Source: Bacteroidales bacterium
GTDB lineage: Bacteria; Bacteroidota; Bacteroidia; Bacteroidales; WCHB1-69
Assembly (NCBI GenBank): GCA_031266895.1
Contig: JAISAD010000130.1
Location: 1 to 18,076 of the forward strand
DNA: 18,076 nucleotides
Reading direction: 5' to 3'
The translations under genes and the position numbers were made by a program. The notes beneath the pieces are model-generated. The model ran no database searches. It had not been told where the DNA came from and saw only the letters and a list, made by a program, of their open reading frames with translations. Within the stretch, counting starts at the first letter, position 1, and every line of letters begins with the position of its first letter. Of the stretch, positions 5,859 to 16,200 are shown in pieces.

Positions 5859-7307
5859 TTAAATTTTCATCTTCTTATCAATTTCATCTACATACACTTT
5901 TACCTTTTTATCTGTTTGGATAAGGTTTTCAATAGCACGGCAAGCGTATAAAACCGTAGCATGGTCGCGATTGCCAAAATAAGTGCCGATAGTAGAGTAG
6001 GGAATTTTCTTATATTTTTTTGAAAAATACATGCCCAATTGTCGCGCCAGCACCATTTCCCGCTTGCGGGTGTTGGCATTAATACTCTCTTCCGGAAGTC
6101 CGAAATAGTCGCTGATAATCTTTTGAATATACTCCACGGAAATCTCCTTTGCGTTGGATTTCACATATTTGTCAATCATTTCCTTAGCCAGCTCTACCGT
6201 AATATCTTTCTTATTCAGCGAAGCTTGCGCCAAAATGGCAATCATGGCTCCTTTCAATTCGCGGGTATTTGAAGTGATGCGCAATGCCATATAGTCAATC
6301 ACTTCCACCGGAAATTCTGCCCCCTCATTTTCCAGCATCTTGTGCATAATGGCAATTCGGGTTTCGAGATCGGGCACATGCAACTCGGCCGCCAATCCCC
6401 ATTTAAAGCGACTCAAAACGCGATGCTCAAAGCCTGACATTTCCACCGGCGATTTATCTGAAGTAATGATAATCTGTTTTGATTTTTGCAAAATATGATT
6501 CAAAATCTGAAAAAAGGCCTCCTGCGTCTTCTGCTTGCCGCCGGCCATAAACTGAATATCATCAATAATGAGCACGTCAATAGACTGGTAGAAGAAAATA
6601 AAATCATTGATAGTCTGATTTTTAACGGCTTCAATATATTGCTGATAAAATTGGTCGGTGTTGACATAAAGCACCACTTTATCGGAGAAATTGACTTTTG
6701 TCTGGTTGCCGATAGCGTGAGCGAGGTGGGTTTTGCCCAGTCCTACTTCTGAATGAATGTAGAGCGGATTAAAAGCCGTGCCACCCGGATTGCCGGCAAT
6801 AGCCCATCCGGCCGATCGCGCCAGGCGGTTGCATTCACCCTCTATATAATTGTCAAAAGTAAGCGACTCAATCAGGTTGGAGTTGATGCGATGCTTGCGA
6901 ATGCCCGGCAGAATAAACGGGTTGGGGATGACGCTGTCTTCGGCATAGACATCAATAGGGGCCGCTATGGGCGGATTTTCGATAGCGGGCAAGTCATAAG
7001 AGGGAAGCTTGATGATTTTGGAGTGGTTGGGGGTGCGGCTTTTTTCCATAACCACCCGATATTGCAGTTTGCCCGAAGAGCCCAGTTTTCGCTTGATAAC
7101 CATCTTCAATAAGTGTACGTAATGGGTTTCAATCCATTCATAAAAGAGATGGCTGGGCAGTTGCAATATCAATGTGCTTTTCTCAATTGCAATCGGAATA
7201 ATGGGTTGAAACCATGTTTCGTAGGCTTTGGCATCCACATTATCTTTGATGATTGTCAAACAATCATCCCACACAGTTTTACACTCTTCTGAAGAAATTA
7301 CACTCAT
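5859..7307 (-). CDS. dnaA: Chromosomal replication initiator DnaA
   Basis: A 482-residue AAA+ ATPase that binds DnaA boxes, melts the origin and helps load the helicase. Domain I is at about 1-90 (VWDDCLTIIKDNVDAKAYETWF at the start, the usual DnaA N-terminal pattern). A linker follows at about 90-140. The AAA+ domain has Walker A ending VGLGKTHLAHAIG (188-200) and Walker B VLIIDDIQF (245-253). Domain IV carries the DNA-binding signature RDHATVLYACRAI (447-459). One oddity: the first glycine of the P-loop is Ser186 (S-E-V-G-L-G-K-T), while K192 and T193 are intact. The gene is followed by recJ and a glycosyltransferase on the same strand. The 371-base region upstream is described separately. 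Confidence 0.97.
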   Translation of the reverse strand: MSVISSEECKTVWDDCLTIIKDNVDAKAYETWFQPIIPIAIEKSTLILQLPSHLFYEWIETHYVHLLKMVIKRKLGSSGKLQYRVVMEKSRTPNHSKIIKLPSYDLPAIENPPIAAPIDVYAEDSVIPNPFILPGIRKHRINSNLIESLTFDNYIEGECNRLARSAGWAIAGNPGGTAFNPLYIHSEVGLGKTHLAHAIGNQTKVNFSDKVVLYVNTDQFYQQYIEAVKNQTINDFIFFYQSIDVLIIDDIQFMAGGKQKTQEAFFQILNHILQKSKQIIITSDKSPVEMSGFEHRVLSRFKWGLAAELHVPDLETRIAIMHKMLENEGAEFPVEVIDYMALRITSNTRELKGAMIAILAQASLNKKDITVELAKEMIDKYVKSNAKEISVEYIQKIISDYFGLPEESINANTRKREMVLARQLGMYFSKKYKKIPYSTIGTYFGNRDHATVLYACRAIENLIQTDKKVKVYVDEIDKKMKI

Positions 7308-7631
7308 TGTTGTTGAAACGTTATTATATTAATAATCTAAAAGTCAGATGCTTAATTTATAGCAGCAGCTCGCTTTTTTTATGGCGCAAAAGTGAACAAA
7401 AAAAAGTTAGAAAAAGGGCATTCTAACCATTGACTTTTAAAAATTATTGTGCATAGAAGAATCATCAATTCGGAGGATTTGACTGTAATTTTTTTAATTT
7501 CAATCTTTTATAAACTCGAATTTCCGCACTTTATATAAATTGCTGGCTCATAATTAGTTATGTTTCATTTTTAGGAAACTTTGCAGGGATAACAAACTGT
7601 AAATGTTACAATTAATCTTACGGAAAAATAC
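7308..7631. promoter_or_regulatory. dnaA upstream region with inverted repeat; no clear origin
   Basis: This AT-rich gene-free stretch lies between the dnaA start and the lipoprotein terminator. It holds an inverted repeat at 7406-7427 (GTTAGAA, eight-base loop, TTCTAAC). A weak -7-like CACTTTTG sits at 7387-7394 on the minus strand, one mismatch from TAnnTTTG, so the inverted repeat overlaps the expected -33 zone. A smaller inverted repeat, TGTAA-ATG-TTACA, is at 7598-7610. One DnaA-box-like site, CTATGCACA, is at 7448-7456 on the minus strand, one mismatch from TTATNCACA. A single weak box does not make an origin, so I do not call oriC here. Confidence 0.35.
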
Positions 7632-7663
7632 AAAAAAAAGGCTGGAAAATTCCAGCCTTTTTT
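7632..7663 (-). terminator. Rho-independent terminator of the lipoprotein gene
   Basis: GGCTGGAA and TTCCAGCC face each other at 7640-7657 with a two-base centre, followed on the minus strand by eight T (7632-7639). It lies 16-47 bases after the lipoprotein stop. The plus strand also ends in six T (7658-7663), so it could work in both directions, but no plus-strand gene approaches it here. Confidence 0.9.
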
Positions 7664-7678
7664 CGTACTGACCCAATC

Positions 7679-8110
7679 TTATTTGGGTTGTTCACCTTTT
7701 TTGCAGCAGCTTTCGCCTTTTTTGTCCTGGCAGCCTTCCTGTTTTTTGCAGCAAGGTTTGCAGAATGCCATTACTTCGTCAATTAAAGCTTTTTGAGCTT
7801 CAATGTCCAATTTGTCAATTTCGAGCCATTTGCTTTCAAGTTCAGCTTTTTTGGCTTCGCAATCGGCCCTTTTGGCTTTGGCAGCATTAATTTTTTCGAT
7901 AGCATTCTTCACCAGTTCGGCTTTCTTTTCAGGAGTCTGGTTAGCCCAATCCTTCCATGCGGCGCATTCGGGACTCTCCTTTTTGCAGCACTTGCTAGTG
8001 TCGGTTTGCTCAGTGGATTGACCTGCATCGGTTGCAGGGGTTGCCGGCTGGTTGTTGCAGGAAGCTAAAATAAAGCAACATACGGCTGCTAATAACATTA
8101 GTTTTTTCAT
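7679..8110 (-). CDS. Cysteine-rich lipoprotein of unknown function
   Basis: A 143-residue protein with a signal peptide and lipobox LASC (lipidated Cys18), so it is membrane-anchored outside the cytoplasm. The residues after Cys18 are NNQPATPATD. I see no acidic or lysine-rich surface-export signal there, so a periplasmic-facing anchor is likely. Residues 19-40 are a Thr/Pro/Gln linker. Residues 53-115 are a charged helix, probably coiled coil. Ten cysteines remain in the mature part: 41, 42, 49, 84, 117, 120, 121, 127, 135 and 136. They form CC, CxxCC and CC clusters set among lysines. This could bind metal or be disulphide-bonded; neither can be decided. I know no named family. It is a single-gene unit with its own promoter (8159-8166) and terminator (7632-7663). 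Confidence 0.85.
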   Translation of the reverse strand: MKKLMLLAAVCCFILASCNNQPATPATDAGQSTEQTDTSKCCKKESPECAAWKDWANQTPEKKAELVKNAIEKINAAKAKRADCEAKKAELESKWLEIDKLDIEAQKALIDEVMAFCKPCCKKQEGCQDKKGESCCKKGEQPK

Positions 8111-8166
8111 ACGATTAATTTGTTTTGTTAATGAATTACGATTAATGTTTTAAGTCTGCAAAAATA
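8111..8166 (-). promoter_or_regulatory. Promoter -7 box and leader of the lipoprotein gene
   Basis: The minus strand at 8159-8166 reads TATTTTTG, a full -7 match, with start near 8152. The 24 bases before the ATG (8111-8134) begin TCATTAAC and end ATCGT, as in the leader at 136-159, with the same 11-base A-rich gap. The plus-strand word TAGCATC lies at 8185-8191, upstream of the -7 box, as it does at 191-197 for the other gene. No good -33 TTTG was seen. Confidence 0.6.
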
Positions 8167-8228
8167 CACTTTATTTTTAAATTTTAGCATCGATTGCGAA
8201 AAAATATTTTGACGCATTAAAAAACTTT

Positions 8229-9929
8229 TCATCTCTCAATTATCTTTTCTACTTTTTCCAATAATTCCTTTTCCAACTTATTGGATTTTTGGACGTAATC
8301 GTAGGCCTTGTACGTTATTTCGGCGGCAAAGGCTTTATCTTCCAAGCCTGCGGCATTAATTTTCACATTCAGGTAGGCCCCTGTAACGGCTGCTTTGGCA
8401 CAAAGTGCGCCTACGCCGGCATCGGAAACTGAATTGGGGTTGCCGTTCTCTATCATTGCCTCGCACAGTTCAAACACCTCAAATGCGCGCTGCACCGTTT
8501 TAAACGGGACTTCGATAGCATAACGGGTCGCTTCATCCAGAGCCTGCTTGCGTGCCGCTTTCTCTTGCTCCGAGCCTTTCGGCAAACTCATAGCGTCCAT
8601 AATTTTATTGAACGCGCTGGTATCTTCGTCCACAAGCCAGAGCAGATCGTCCTTTATTTTTTGCCCTTTTTCTGCCCATTGCGAAAAGAGTTCCCAGCGA
8701 TCGTCCCAGCCTCGCTTGTGGGAAGAGAGGTTGGCCACCATTGTAGCCAGCGCTGCTCCCAGCGCCCCCATGCAGGCTGATATGGAGCCGCCGCCCGGCG
8801 CCGGACTTTCGGAGGCTGTTTCATTGGTAAAATCAAGGAAAGACATATCAATCAGGCGTTTGGCTTTGCTATCCTTTTCGAGCAAATATTCAATCACTTT
8901 CTCTTCGGGAATAAAGGGCTTCAGATCGTCTAATCCCATTGATTTTACTGCAATTTTAATCAGCTCCCTTTCGCTTACGCCCAATGAGCGCTGCTGTTTG
9001 GCGAGGTAATATTTGCCGGCATCGAGGAGAGCCTTTTTAGGCACTAATCCCACAATTTCCGCCCCTGTAATGCGAATTCCTCTTTGGGCAGCCTTGCTGC
9101 ACACCTCGTCGAAAGCCACATGCAGCGGAGTCTGGATGGTGCTGGTAATGTTCATGGAGACTTGCGCAATCCCGTATTCTTCTATAAACCAGCCTATTGC
9201 CTTAGTCCCTTTCAGCGTTCCGGGAATATGAACAGTATTGCCGTCTGCATCTTTTACAATTTTGCCCGAAATTGGATTCCCCTCGCGCATGGGGCGTCCC
9301 TTTTCGCGCACGTCGAATGCTATGGCATTGGCGCGGCGGGTAGATGTGGAGTTAAGATTGTAGTTTACCGCAATCAGAAAGTCGCGTGCCCCGATAGCCG
9401 AAGCGCCGCTTTTAGCCACGCTTTCCGTGAATTGCGCTGGTCCAAAATCGGGTTTCCAGTCAGGTGCGGACAGTTTATCCTTTAATCCCTCATATTCCCC
9501 GTTCCGGCAATTGGCCAAGTTGCGCCGCTTCTCTTCAAAAGCGGCATTTTCGTAGCAATAGACCGGAATTTGCAACTCCTCGCCAACCCTTTTCGCCAAT
9601 TGGCGGGCATATTCGGCCGTCTCTTCCATGGTGATGCCGGCCACCGGCACTAAAGGACAGACATCGGTAGCGCCAAAGCGGGGATGATCGCCGTGGTGTC
9701 TGCGCATATCAATCAATTTCTGAGCTGTGCAAATAACTTGAAAGGCGGCTGCCACTACCGCATTCGGTTCACCCACAAAGGTAACCACTGTGCGGTTGGT
9801 GGAGTAGCCCGGATCTACATCCAGCAGTTTTACCCCTTCCGACTTTTCTATTACATCGGTAATCTGCCTGATTATCTCTAAATTTTGTCCCTCACTAAAA
9901 TTGGGCACACATTCAATTAATTGTTGCAT
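8229..9929 (-). CDS. ftcD: Bifunctional glutamate formiminotransferase / formimino-THF cyclodeaminase
   Basis: A 566-residue two-domain enzyme of histidine breakdown. The N-terminal half (about 1-330) moves the formimino group from formiminoglutamate to tetrahydrofolate. The C-terminal half (about 365-562) releases ammonia to give methenyl-THF. Seen: IECVPNFSEG (5-14); RRHHGDHPRFGATDVCPLVP (76-95), whose His82 sits where the catalytic His of the mammalian enzyme lies; and the cyclodeaminase start ASESPAPGGGSISA. Both domains look complete, so the fusion matches the mammalian and Bacteroidota form, unlike separate FtcD/FchA proteins. No hutH, hutU or hutI lies next to it here. The start ATG (9927-9929) is followed by the conserved MQQLIECVPNFSEG. 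No clear -7 box precedes it; CAAATATT at 10029-10036 (plus strand) is the nearest, with one mismatch. Confidence 0.97.
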   Translation of the reverse strand: MQQLIECVPNFSEGQNLEIIRQITDVIEKSEGVKLLDVDPGYSTNRTVVTFVGEPNAVVAAAFQVICTAQKLIDMRRHHGDHPRFGATDVCPLVPVAGITMEETAEYARQLAKRVGEELQIPVYCYENAAFEEKRRNLANCRNGEYEGLKDKLSAPDWKPDFGPAQFTESVAKSGASAIGARDFLIAVNYNLNSTSTRRANAIAFDVREKGRPMREGNPISGKIVKDADGNTVHIPGTLKGTKAIGWFIEEYGIAQVSMNITSTIQTPLHVAFDEVCSKAAQRGIRITGAEIVGLVPKKALLDAGKYYLAKQQRSLGVSERELIKIAVKSMGLDDLKPFIPEEKVIEYLLEKDSKAKRLIDMSFLDFTNETASESPAPGGGSISACMGALGAALATMVANLSSHKRGWDDRWELFSQWAEKGQKIKDDLLWLVDEDTSAFNKIMDAMSLPKGSEQEKAARKQALDEATRYAIEVPFKTVQRAFEVFELCEAMIENGNPNSVSDAGVGALCAKAAVTGAYLNVKINAAGLEDKAFAAEITYKAYDYVQKSNKLEKELLEKVEKIIER

Positions 9930-10233
9930 GTTATTCGTTTTTTTTATCCGTTATTAATCCAATAAATATCTATATATAGCTAATTGTCAGCAATTTGAAA
10001 AAATGAAAAATGAACTTGAAATCCCTTGCAAATATTCATATAATTTTTGAATTATGCGTAAGCCGGTAAAATTAAAGTAGAGCGGGGCAATCCGATATAA
10101 AATGTATCAAAAAATAAAAAATATTTGTTTTCCATGGTTTCTATTTTTTTCTTATTTTTGCACCCGAATTTTTTAAATATCCATAATATAATAATATAGT
10201 ATCGGCGACAGTGTAAAATACTGCAAAATATGT
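9930..10233. other. Divergent intergenic region between ftcD and the giant surface protein
   Basis: An AT-rich region with both flanking genes reading outward. The only firm signal is the plus-strand promoter at 10124-10160. A 10-bp palindrome, CTATATATAG, is at 9970-9979. I see no hairpin terminator, RNA gene or convincing small gene. Confidence 0.5.
10124..10160 (+). promoter_or_regulatory. Promoter of the giant surface-protein gene
   Basis: TATTTTTG at 10153-10160 is a full match to the -7 consensus TAnnTTTG. A TTTG that could serve as the -33 element is at 10124-10127; the 25-base spacer is a little long. Transcription should begin near 10167, giving a leader of about 65 bases before the ATG at 10234. 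Confidence 0.6.
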
Positions 10234-13200
10234 ATGATGGCAGATAATATACGTAGAATTATCCTCTTTTTTTTCTTTTCGGCACCGTTTTTTCTTGCGG
10301 CGCAAACCATTCCGACCGCCAATCTTTGCGGCTACTGGTCTCTCGACGGCAATGTTTACGATGCAAGCGGCAATGTTAATCATGGCGAACTGCACGGCGC
10401 AGCAACATACTGCCCTGATCGCTTTGGCGTGCCCGACAAAGCGGTGAAACTTGGCGGGTTTCTCAACCCTTCCGCCATTCGTGTGCCAAACTCGCCCTCG
10501 CTGCATCTTGACCATGAGCTGACTATTGCCTGCTGGTTTAAACTTGACGATGCAGGTGGTATGGACATTTGGGGAGATTTTACCACTACCACGCAGACAC
10601 TTCATAATTTTGTAAATAAGGACGGCAAAAAGAGCGGTTTTATCCTGAATTATAGCTTTGATTTCACTACCGAGACGCAAGGCTTTAATTTTGCCATTAT
10701 TAACACTCCCGGTTGCGTTACTACTGTGGCCGATTTTGCGTATGACGATATTCAGAGTTGTATCAATACGGAGTGGCGGCATATGGCGGTGGTGGTCGAT
10801 TCCATTTCCATTACAGTATATGTAAACGGTATGCAGAAACATCGTCAGACTTATAACTCACAAATCAATTTTACGGAAGCCAACGAAAGAGATTTGTATT
10901 TCGGGCGGTATGGCTATAATTGTGGTATGTCGAATTACTGGTATCCCCTCAACGGCAGACTTGATGATATTGTGTATTACAACCGTGCTCTTTCGCAGGC
11001 AGAAATCAATGAATTGTTCAATTATCCTGTGCCTTATGCACCGCTTGCGATGGTTAGAGATACCATCGAAGATGTTGTAGCAGTTGGCGACGTATATGAG
11101 AATAACGGTTTTTCGCTGCCCGCGCAAAATGAACCGGGGCTGCATACCTACAGCCGTACCAACGGCTGCGACAGCATCTGGATACTGAATTTGCTGGTGA
11201 TAGATCCCTGCGAAGGACTGCAGGATGCGATAATTGTAAGTGGCCTGGTTGCCTGGTATCCCTTTAATGGCAATGCAGACGATGGAACTATGAATCTCAA
11301 TCATGGCGTGATTCACGGCGCAACGCTCATAGCCGACCGGCACGGAAATCCCAGCAGCGCCTGCCATTTTGACGGAGTTGACGATTATATTGAAATCCCC
11401 AATGCCCCTCAGCTATCGGCTCTAACCACCGACTTTACCGTTTCCTTTTGGGTGAAATCGTCGAGTACGGATATTGCACCATTCTGCAAAAGCGCCGTTA
11501 ATGCCCTTCCGGTTCAATTCGGAATACACTCTTTGTATAACAGTCAGACAAATGCAACAGAGATTTCGATCCTGTGCAATGGCAATGAGTTTCTGTTTGA
11601 ATATGAATTGCCGACAGATGAGTGGTATCAGATTGTGATGATTTTCGAGCAAAACAGCTGCAGATTACTTGTTAATAACAGTGAAGTGCCTGTTGCCGGC
11701 ACACTGCCTGCCGGTTTTCCATTTAGCAGCGATAACGATTTGTACATTGGAAAAGATCCTCACGATGCAACCGAATATCATTCGGGAGAGGTTGACGATA
11801 TCAGGATATATTCAAGAGTTTTATCAAGCGGAGAAATATCGATTCTGTATCAGGGAGGCGTAGAAATAAGCGACACCATCTGTTTGGGCGAATCCTATAA
11901 TGACAACGGTTTTTCGCTGCCGGCACAAACCATCGCAGGCGATTTTGAACATACGCTGAATCTGCAAAATATTATGGGGTGCGACAGCACCGTAACGCTC
12001 CATTTTACCGTAAAGCCGTTGAATGAGAAAATAATAAACGACACCATTTGTCTGGGCGAAACCCGTAATTTTTATGGCACAGATGTCAATGCGAATGACA
12101 CATACACCGTTACTGTTTCAGGTCAGGAATGCGACACGGTGATAATCTTGCACCTAATCGTAAATCAAACCTATAACGATACATTGAATATTTCGATTTG
12201 CGAAGGCGAAAGTTACCTGTTTAATGGCAACAGCTATGATGCAACGGGAATCCATACGGACAGTTTGCAGACGACAGCCGGTTGCGACAGCATCGTTACC
12301 TTATGCTTAACCGTCAATTCAAACAGCACTTACGGATTTGTCGATACCATTTGCGAAGGCCAACCCTACAATAAAAACGGCTTTTTGCTTCCGGCACAAG
12401 CCGCTGCCGGCGATTTTGAACATACGCTGGATTTGCAAAATGTGCGTGGCTGCGACAGTACTGTTACCTTATATTTAACCGTCGAACCCGCCAGCATTTA
12501 TGAATATGCTGACACCATTTGCGAAGGCCAGCCCTACAACAATAACGGCTTTTCGCTTCCGGCACAAACTGCCACAGGTAATTTCGAGCACAGGCAGGAT
12601 TTACAGAATCTGTATGACTGCGACAGCACTGTAATACTCAATCTTACCATAAAGCCATTGAATGTAAAAACAGTAAACGACACTATTTGCCTGGGCGAAA
12701 CCTATGATTTCTACGGTGATGAGCTTAATGCAGCCGGAACGTACACCGACACCGTTTCAGGCCCGGAATGCGATACGGTGGTAACATTGCATTTAGCCGT
12801 AAATCAAAGCGATGACATATTGAACATTTCGATTTGCGAGGGCGAAAGCTACCTGTTTGATGGGATCAATTATGAGGCAACGGGAATTTATACGGCACAT
12901 TTTCAAAATTCGCGGGGATGCGACAGCGCCGTAACGCTAAATCTTACTGTAGAACCGTTGAACACCAAAACAATAACCCATGCCATTTGTCCGGACGAAA
13001 CCTATAATTTCTATGGCACAGGCATTAATACGGCCGGCACATATACCATTACCGTTTCAGGCCCGGAGTGCGATACGGTGGTAACATTGCATTTAGCGAT
13101 AAATCCAATCTATAACGATACGCTGAATATTTCGATTTGCGAGGGCAAAAGCTACCTGTTTAACGGGAACAGCTATGATACAGCGGGAATCCACACAGCC

Positions 13201-16200
13201 AATTTGCAAACGGCAGCCGGCTGCGACAGCACCGTAACGCTAAATCTTACCGTAAAGCCGTTAAACACCAAAACAATACACGATACTATTTGCGCAAATG
13301 AAACCTGTAATTTCTACGGCGAGGAGCTTAATACGGCCGGAACGTATATCGACACCGTTTCAGGCCCGGAATGCGATACGGTGGTAACATTGCATTTAGC
13401 CGTAAATCAAACTTATAGAGATACATTAAATGTTTCGATTTATGAAAGCGAAAGCTACCTGTTTGCCGGAAACAGTTACAGCACAACGGGAACCTATACG
13501 GCCAATTTGCAAACGGTGCAGGGTTGTGACAGTATCTGGGTGTTGAATTTAAATGTAATGGGTCTATACCATCCGTTTTCTCATGCTTACATAGCCTGCC
13601 CCGGCACGTCTGTCAATATGGGATTCAATGCCATTACCGGTGTAGAATACTACTGGTACACGGGAGAAACGGGCGGAGTACCGATCGGCGGAAATCCATC
13701 CGATACTTTAACGGTAATAAAAGACCAAACTCCTGTACAGACATGGTGGGTTGAAGCCTTTTTTAACGGCATAACCTCCCCGCGCTATCAGGTGGATTTG
13801 GAACTGAGCGACAATTGCGGCGTAATCAATCCTGTGGGATGTGCGGCTACCGGCACAATATTATTTAAGGAAGATTTTGACAGTTATGGAGACGGATTAA
13901 ATTCACTGTCTCCCAACTTCAGTACGGAGCCATTGCCGGCAGGAAGAACAACGTATGGGTTCGTATCTTCCAACATTGATCCAACTGATGGAAATTATGC
14001 CCTGGCAAAGTATGCGTATGGTAATTTGGTATGGTCTTTGTCTAACGACTGCAATCCCCAAAATGACTCAACCACAGGGCGGTTTATGCTGGTAAATGCC
14101 GATTATGCTCCAAAAGTATTCTACAGGCAATCCATCACAAATTTGTGTTCGGGTTCTTTGCTCTATTTTTCAGCCATGATCGCAAACTGTCACTTAGAAC
14201 CCTATCAGGGATTAAAACCTAACTTAAGCTATTTTCTGCTGGATTCGCTCACCAGTGAAGTGATTGCCTCTTTTCATACCGGAGATATCCCCAATGCCAC
14301 TCATGCGATTGATTGGCGACAATGGGGATTCAGTTTTTTAATTCCCCCAAATATTAACTCTCTTGTCCTTGAAATTAAAAATAATCAGGTAGGAGGACTA
14401 GGCAATGATTTAGGTCTGGACAACATAGAAATCCGCCTGTGCGTTCCTCCCGTAACGCTGACGCAGCCAGCTGGCAGGGATACTGCGATGTGCACCGGAA
14501 ATTCATTAACCTTCGAGGGCGTCTATACCGATGACGGAACATTTACATCTGGCGGCAACGATCTTGTGTATCGCTGGGAACACAGCAGCACAGGCGATAT
14601 AAACAATCCAACCGCATGGACAGCCATTGCCGCTACACAGGGAACATCGGCAACCGGTAATCTGACAGGCACATACACCCTCGGTGCGATTACAGTGGCA
14701 GATTCGGGCTATTACCGTTTGGTGGTAAGCAATGCGGATAATATAAACAACTCTAACTGCCGTGCCGTGTCGGAAATTGTACATCTGCGAACCATACAAA
14801 GCGTAGTTTCGGGTACAGTAAGCGCAAATCAGACGGTCTGCTACGACAGTATTCCCGCAACATTAACATCCACAGCAGCATCAGCCGGAAGCCTCGACTT
14901 GACCTATCAATGGCAGCAACGTATAAATGGAGGGACTGCCTGGACAAGCGTTACCGCCGGAACGGGAGAGACAACTCTGAATTACACTCCTCCTGCACTG
15001 TCGCAAACCATGCAATATCGCTTGATAACGACCGGTGGAATGGTTTTCTGCCAAACGGATACAAGCAATGCCGTAACGGTAACAGCCTTGCCTTTGGTTG
15101 ATCCGGTGGCAATCGACACCGCTATTTGTCAAGGATCAACATATAGCTTCAACGGTTCAACATTTTCTACTACAGGGATATACGTTGCTCATCTTGCGAC
15201 AGCGAATGGCTGCGACAGCACCGTTACACTGCATTTAACCGTAAAACCAAACACCATCTATGAATATGCCGACACCGTTTGCATAGGCGAAACTTATAGC
15301 TATAACGGCTTTTCGCTGCCCGCCCAGACTGTTGCAGGTAATTTTGCCCACGAGCGGCATTTGCCGAATTATCTGGGCTGCGACAGCACTGTAATGCTCC
15401 ATCTTACGGTACAGGCAGCAAACATAAAAACCGTAAATGCCGCCATTTGCTGGAATGAAATCTATAGTTTCTACGGAGAAGAACTCAATGCAGCCGGAAC
15501 GTACACCGACACCATTTCAGGCCCGAAGTGCGATACGGTTGTAACATTACACTTAACCGTAAATCAAACCTATAACGACACATTAAATATTTCGATCTGT
15601 GAAGGCGAGAGCTACCTGTTTGCCGGAAACAGTTACAATACAGCGGGAACTCATACGGCCAGTTTGCAAACGGCAACCGGTTGCGACAGCATTGTTACAC
15701 TGCATTTAACGGTCAATACTTCCTATTCCATACAAATAGAAGACGTTTGCTGTATGGATGAGACATATCAAAAATATGGGTTTCAATTGCCGCCTTCCCA
15801 ATCGCCGGGCATTTATGAGCACGTGCAGCATTTGCAGTCGGCAACCGGCTGCGACAGTACCGTAACGATTTGGCTCACAGTGCCCAATGTGTCAGTTGAA
15901 ATAGATATGACTCCCGAAGACTTTTGCGAAAAATATTACACCGTACTCACGGCTGTTACCAATAATATCGACATAGAATGGAATACAGGCGAGGTTTCCC
16001 AATCCATTACAGTTACAGAGCGAGGGAATTATACGGTTACCGTTACCGACACATCGGCTATATGCAAGGCTACTGACGTTGTAGAGATAGCTCCCTGCAA
16101 TCCTCTGCTACTGCTGCCCAATGCTGTTACGCCTGGCAATGCCGACGGTATTAACGACTATTTCCGGCTAGCCAATCCCGAAGCCTTTGAAGCCATAGAG

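Noticed and set aside
7308..7678. Replication origin next to dnaA
   Set aside because: Only one DnaA-box-like site with a mismatch (7448-7456). There is no box cluster, and Bacteroidota origins are often not beside dnaA. A GC-skew plot of the whole chromosome would decide.
7671..7688. Small hairpin ACCCAA/TTGGGT at the lipoprotein stop
   Set aside because: It overlaps the stop codon and has no T-run; the strong hairpin at 7640-7657 is the more likely terminator.
10003..10050. A 15-codon plus-strand frame starting MKNELEIP
   Set aside because: Too short, no promoter match before it and no other support.
10141..10842. A 233-codon minus-strand frame opposite the start of the giant gene
   Set aside because: It lies over the signal peptide and LamG domain of a convincing plus-strand gene, begins inside it, and has no recognisable domain; it is an antisense shadow.
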